Assembly: GCA_025656435.1 (NCBI GenBank)
Contig: JAHXHT010000100.1
Span: 1 to 8,137 of the forward strand
Source of the DNA: Candidatus Thiodiazotropha sp. (ex Gloverina cf. vestifex)
GTDB taxonomy: Bacteria > Pseudomonadota > Gammaproteobacteria > Chromatiales > Chromatiaceae
DNA length: 8,137 nt
Reading direction: 5' to 3'
The notes beneath the pieces were generated by a model. It saw only the letters and a list, made by a program, of their open reading frames with translations. It did not search any database and had not been told where the DNA came from. A program made the position numbers and the translations under genes. Shown in pieces: positions 5,826 to 8,137 of the stretch (its first letter is position 1; every line of letters begins with the position of its first letter).

Positions 5826-6806
5826 GTGCCTCAGCGTATTCTGTTCGGACGAGAGATCTGTGGTGACCTGCGGCAGGCAGAAAAGCGGGAGTGGTGGCTC
5901 TCCAACAACATGGGCGCTTACGCTGGAGGCACTATTACGGGCAGCCTGACACGTCGCTATCACGGACTGCTTATTACGCCACTATCGAGCGCACTTGATA
6001 GATATCTAATGATGGCAAAGGCTGATGCCACGTTGAAATATTACGGGCGTGAATGGCCGCTGTTCACCAATCGCTGGTATGGGAACGTAATTGATCCACC
6101 TGGCTATCATTATCTGGAACAATTTCAGCTGATCGGTCGCATGCCGGTATGGCGCTATGCCATTGGACGCATCATATTGGAGATGCGTGTCTGGATGGAA
6201 CCCAATCAAGCGACAACCTATGTGGCTTATCGATTAAGTGGCGCTGATGAGACGGCAACATTGAGTGTCAACCTGTTAGCCAATCGACGTGGTCATCACG
6301 GCACCATGCAGATCAGCGAGAGCACCGCATCGGTGACGGTAATATCCCATGGGCTCGATATCAAATGGCCACAAGGAGAGACACTCTGCCTACAGACGAC
6401 GGAGGCTGAGATTGAACCATGGCAGCACTGGTATGAGGGATTTGAATTGAAACAGGAGAGGGCGCGTGGGCTTGCATATCTGGATAACAATCTTTCCATC
6501 GGTCGATTGGCCTATGAGCTTGTGCCGGATGAGTGGGCCGGGTTCGCGGTCAGCATGGAAAACGAGATGTTGTTCGATCTGGTTGCTTCCATGGAAGCAT
6601 TTCTCAAGTCCGACCAGACATTGCTTGATGGAAGTGATAGTGACATGCTGTCAGGCGCACCGGATTGGATACATCGTTTAAAACTCACGGCAGAAAGCTT
6701 TTTGATTCAACGTGATTTACCTTCAGGTAAGTCCGGCAGCTCTATCATTGCCGGCTATCCTTGGTTTGGGGTTTGGGGTTTGGGGTTTGGGGGCGGGACA
6801 CAATGA
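5826..6806 (+). CDS. Glycogen debranching enzyme (amylo-alpha-1,6-glucosidase), N-terminal part of frame-broken gene
   Basis: A 326-aa frame with the GDE_N_bac domain. The hallmark EWWLSNNMGAYAGGTITG followed by SLTRRYHGLLI (about 22-50) matches the family's 'EWLxTNGxGGYASGTxxGxxTRRYHGLL'. A beta-sandwich-like region follows, then the linker into the catalytic (alpha/alpha) barrel: SGAPDWIHRLKLTAESFLIQ and SSIIAGYPWFG. Family members remove alpha-1,6 branch glucose from glycogen (GH133-related C-terminal domain). The frame then runs into four TTTGGGG heptamers, reads VWGLGFGGGTQ, and stops at TGA 6804-6806 instead of continuing into WGRDTMISL. Homology resumes at once in another frame, so this is the front half of one gene. 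Removing two heptamers (14 bp) restores an uninterrupted 663-aa enzyme, a normal family length. Start: GTG 5826 behind GAAGGGGG; GTG 5811 also possible. As it stands the product has no catalytic domain unless recoded. Confidence 0.85.
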   Translation: MPQRILFGREICGDLRQAEKREWWLSNNMGAYAGGTITGSLTRRYHGLLITPLSSALDRYLMMAKADATLKYYGREWPLFTNRWYGNVIDPPGYHYLEQFQLIGRMPVWRYAIGRIILEMRVWMEPNQATTYVAYRLSGADETATLSVNLLANRRGHHGTMQISESTASVTVISHGLDIKWPQGETLCLQTTEAEIEPWQHWYEGFELKQERARGLAYLDNNLSIGRLAYELVPDEWAGFAVSMENEMLFDLVASMEAFLKSDQTLLDGSDSDMLSGAPDWIHRLKLTAESFLIQRDLPSGKSGSSIIAGYPWFGVWGLGFGGGTQ

Positions 6807-7831
6807 TCTCGCTCAGTGGCTTAACCTTAGCTACCGGTCATCCTGAAATTGCCCGATCCATTCTGCTGAGTTATGCCGATCTGGTGGATCGTGGACAATT
6901 ACCGAACCGTTTTACCAGTAAGGGAGAAACGGCGGAATACAACACGGTGGATGCTGCACTTTGGTATATCGAGGCATGGCGAGCCTATCTGGAAGTCACG
7001 GATGATAAAGCGAGTCTCACTCGAGTCTTTCCGATCTTATGCGAAATTATTGACTGGCATACAAAAGGTACGCGATACGGTATCTGCATGGACCCCGATG
7101 ACAATTTGCTACAGGCGGGGGAAGCCGGAAAACAGTTGACCTGGATGGATGCCAAGGTGGGTGATTGGGTTGTCACCCCCCGTATTGGAAAGCCGGTGGA
7201 GATCAATGCGCTCTGGTATAACGCACTTTGTACCATGGCGGACTTCGCCGAGCGTCTACAACAATCACCCAGGCTCTACCGCCAGCTATCGGACAAGGTT
7301 CTTATAAGCTTTAAACGTTTTCAAAGAGAGAACGCTAGTGGACTTTACGATGTACTTGATGGTCCCCAAGGCAATGATGTGTCCATTCGTCCCAATCAGA
7401 TTTTTGCCGTCAGTTTGCATTATTCTCCTTTGGATGCAGAGGTCTCCCGCGAGGTCGTGGACCTGTGTGGCCGGGAGTTGCTGACATCCTATGGGCTGAG
7501 ATCGTTGGGCCATCGGGATAAGGTATTTCGTGGCAGTTACCAAGGCGGTGTGGCCGATCGTGATGGGTCCTATCATCAGGGGACGGTCTGGGCCTGGTTG
7601 CTCGGGCACTATGCATGGGCAGAGTACCGTGTGACCGGTGATGCAACCGCAGCGCAACAGCGTTTGTCTCCCTTGGCGGATCATCTTTACGATGCAGGTT
7701 TAGGCAGCATCAGCGAGATCTTTGATGGAGATCCGCCTCATGAACCCAGAGGCGCACCGTCCCAGGCCTGGTCGGTGGCCTGCACATTGGAAGCCTGGTG
7801 GCGGCTTGAGCCGGCGAAGCTGAATGCTTGA
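6761..7831 (+). CDS. Glycogen debranching enzyme, C-terminal catalytic part of frame-broken gene
   Basis: The GDE_C catalytic (alpha/alpha)6 domain, 356 aa if counted from TTG 6761. Motifs in that numbering: WGRDTMISLSGL (10-21), TWMDAKVGDWVVTPR (127-141) with PVEIN (145-149), SIRPNQIFA (208-216), GSYHQGTVWAWLLGHYAWA (from 269), and EPRGAPSQAWSVACTLEAWW (from 328). The same landmarks occur in human AGL (WGRDTFIALRG, TWMD, VEI, RPN, YHQG), so family assignment is firm. Homology really begins at about 6785. The next start is ATG 6803 (342 aa), overlapping the upstream stop as ATGA; that product would lack WGRD, whose Asp (6797-6799) is expected to be catalytic. The TTG 6761 start would keep it but has a weak context. 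The ending at 7831 looks natural. The downstream frame is free of stops and other damage, so the break is recent or tolerated. Confidence 0.85.
   Translation: MVWGLGFGVWGRDTMISLSGLTLATGHPEIARSILLSYADLVDRGQLPNRFTSKGETAEYNTVDAALWYIEAWRAYLEVTDDKASLTRVFPILCEIIDWHTKGTRYGICMDPDDNLLQAGEAGKQLTWMDAKVGDWVVTPRIGKPVEINALWYNALCTMADFAERLQQSPRLYRQLSDKVLISFKRFQRENASGLYDVLDGPQGNDVSIRPNQIFAVSLHYSPLDAEVSREVVDLCGRELLTSYGLRSLGHRDKVFRGSYQGGVADRDGSYHQGTVWAWLLGHYAWAEYRVTGDATAAQQRLSPLADHLYDAGLGSISEIFDGDPPHEPRGAPSQAWSVACTLEAWWRLEPAKLNA
6765..6792 (+). repeat. Heptanucleotide tandem repeat (TTTGGGG)x4 breaking the debranching-enzyme frame; G-quadruplex motif
   Basis: Four perfect TTTGGGG copies lie at 6765-6771, 6772-6778, 6779-6785 and 6786-6792, followed by GCGGG. 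With two copies the gene reads PWFGVWGRDTM without a break; with four it is shifted by 14 bp. Because 7 is not divisible by 3, only 2, 5, 8... copies are in frame. The four G4 runs with T3 loops fit the intramolecular G-quadruplex pattern on the coding strand. Copy number and coordinates are read directly; the functional meaning is inference. Confidence 0.95.
6779..6785 (+). other. Candidate -1 ribosomal slippery heptamer
   Basis: In the upstream frame these bases are read T TTG GGG, i.e. X_XXY_YYZ with X=T, Y=G, Z=G. A -1 slip here moves ribosomes into exactly the downstream frame, giving PWFGVWGLGVWGRDTM, the normal junction with five extra residues. GGG in the A-site is not among the most efficient slip codons, so this is a possibility and not a demonstrated site. 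Confidence 0.25.
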
Positions 7832-7869
7832 AGGGGTTGTCTAGAGGCTGTTTTGAAATTTAGAAAAAA

Positions 7870-7974
7870 GATAACGCAAAGCTCGCAGAGAAGCGCAATG
7901 AACGCAAAGATATTAGATCAAAAATAATCTTTTTCTTTGCAGCCTTTGCGATTCATAGTGGTCTTTGCGTGATA
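7870..7974. repeat. Large imperfect palindrome built on ACGCAAAG/CTTTGCGT
   Basis: ACGCAAAG at 7874-7881 mirrors CTTTGCGT at 7963-7970, and GCAAAGA at 7904-7910 mirrors TCTTTGC at 7934-7940. Both pairs share the same centre (7922), so the roughly 105-bp block is one long imperfect inverted repeat with an A/T-rich centre. Related 'ACGCAAAG...CTTTGCGT' blocks are familiar as dispersed intergenic repeats in proteobacterial genomes. It could be a MITE-like element or fold into a long transcript hairpin beyond the debranching-enzyme gene. It encodes no protein. Confidence 0.6.
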
Positions 7975-8052
7975 GCTGTGTTCAATGGTGAACAATGCTA
8001 AGCATCAAGCCATGAATAACAACAGTTCGACCCAATCAATGGACAAACAGGC

Positions 8053-8091
8053 GCTGATCGCCATGGAAGGCTGAAAGCCGAGGCGATTAGT
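8053..8091. other. Hairpin of unknown role near the right edge
   Basis: Bases 8053-8062 (GCTGATCGCC) pair with 8082-8091 (GGCGATTAGT) through ten consecutive pairs, two of them G-T. Inside, GGC (8069-8071) and GCC (8077-8079) close a TGAAA loop. The strictly complementary core is ATCGCC/GGCGAT. This could be the start of a structured RNA or another repeat element cut by the window edge. I do not recognise a known RNA family. Confidence 0.35.
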
Positions 8092-8137
8092 CCCCGATAG
8101 GCGTAGGCGCGGTTGTATGGCCGTAATTGTGACTGTT

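Larger units (their letters stand above)
7832..8137. other. Gene-free 3' flank rich in palindromes
   Basis: No reading frame with family resemblance is seen on either strand in these 306 bp. The region holds a large imperfect palindrome (about 7870-7974), two small perfect palindromes (7980-7993 with arms GTTCA/TGAAC, and 7995-8005, ATGCT-A-AGCAT) and a hairpin (8053-8091). No clear intrinsic terminator with a U-tract follows the debranching-enzyme stop. A 20-codon frame from ATG 8012 stops at TGA 8072-8074. Confidence 0.6.

Noticed and set aside
6761..7831. Two independent genes for the debranching enzyme halves
   Set aside because: Homology passes from one frame to the other with no residue gap other than the heptamer repeat, and removing two repeat units restores one normal-length enzyme.
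7870..7974. c-di-GMP (GEMM) riboswitch, suggested by ACGCAAAG
   Set aside because: The GG(G)CCUA and AUGG...GCCGG parts expected around the GACGCAAAG core are missing, and ACGCAAAG appears symmetrically on both strands, which fits a palindromic repeat.
8053..8137. tRNA or rRNA fragment
   Set aside because: No cloverleaf, T-loop or recognisable rRNA signature could be found.

Overview
The window looks like a gammaproteobacterial chromosome segment. The evidence is an Mfd of E. coli type (1159 aa) followed directly by a CsiV-family gene, an arrangement known in Vibrio and relatives, together with PqiC and glycogen-debranching families common in this class. GC content looks moderate (roughly 50-53% by eye). 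Several intergenic palindromic repeats and an IS remnant suggest a repeat-rich, perhaps sulfur-oxidising Chromatiales-like organism; that taxonomic guess is inference only.

Layout. Bases 1-47 read as the last 14 codons of an IS transposase (integrase-core type). About 30 bp later a PqiC-like reading frame begins abruptly, without its lipoprotein signal or N-terminal third (76-468, +), so an IS probably cut this gene. It meets csiV tail to tail with a 10-bp overlap. On the minus strand mfd (1295-4774) and csiV (459-1286) form a two-gene unit separated by 8 bp. CsiV ends in a Glu-Pro tail encoded by a 6/12-bp tandem repeat.

The 234-bp divergent spacer (4775-5008) carries a nested hairpin repeat element (4850-4921). 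On the plus strand a short-chain dehydrogenase closely resembling Bacillus glucose 1-dehydrogenase (5009-5824) is tightly coupled to a GDE_N/GDE_C glycogen debranching enzyme (5826-7831). Together they suggest a local route from glycogen branch points to free glucose and its oxidation.

The main discovery is inside the debranching-enzyme gene. Its reading frame is broken exactly at the catalytic WGRD motif by four perfect tandem copies of the heptamer TTTGGGG (6765-6792). Two copies would restore an uninterrupted 663-aa protein; four shift the frame. The tract is also a textbook G-quadruplex motif, contains a TTTGGGG placed as X_XXY_YYZ in the phase that would restore the frame by a -1 slip, and ends in an ATGA stop/start overlap. 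It may be a phase-variable switch, a recoding site or a recent pseudogene. The last 306 bp (7832-8137) hold no convincing gene but contain a large imperfect palindrome (about 7870-7974) and a second hairpin (8053-8091).
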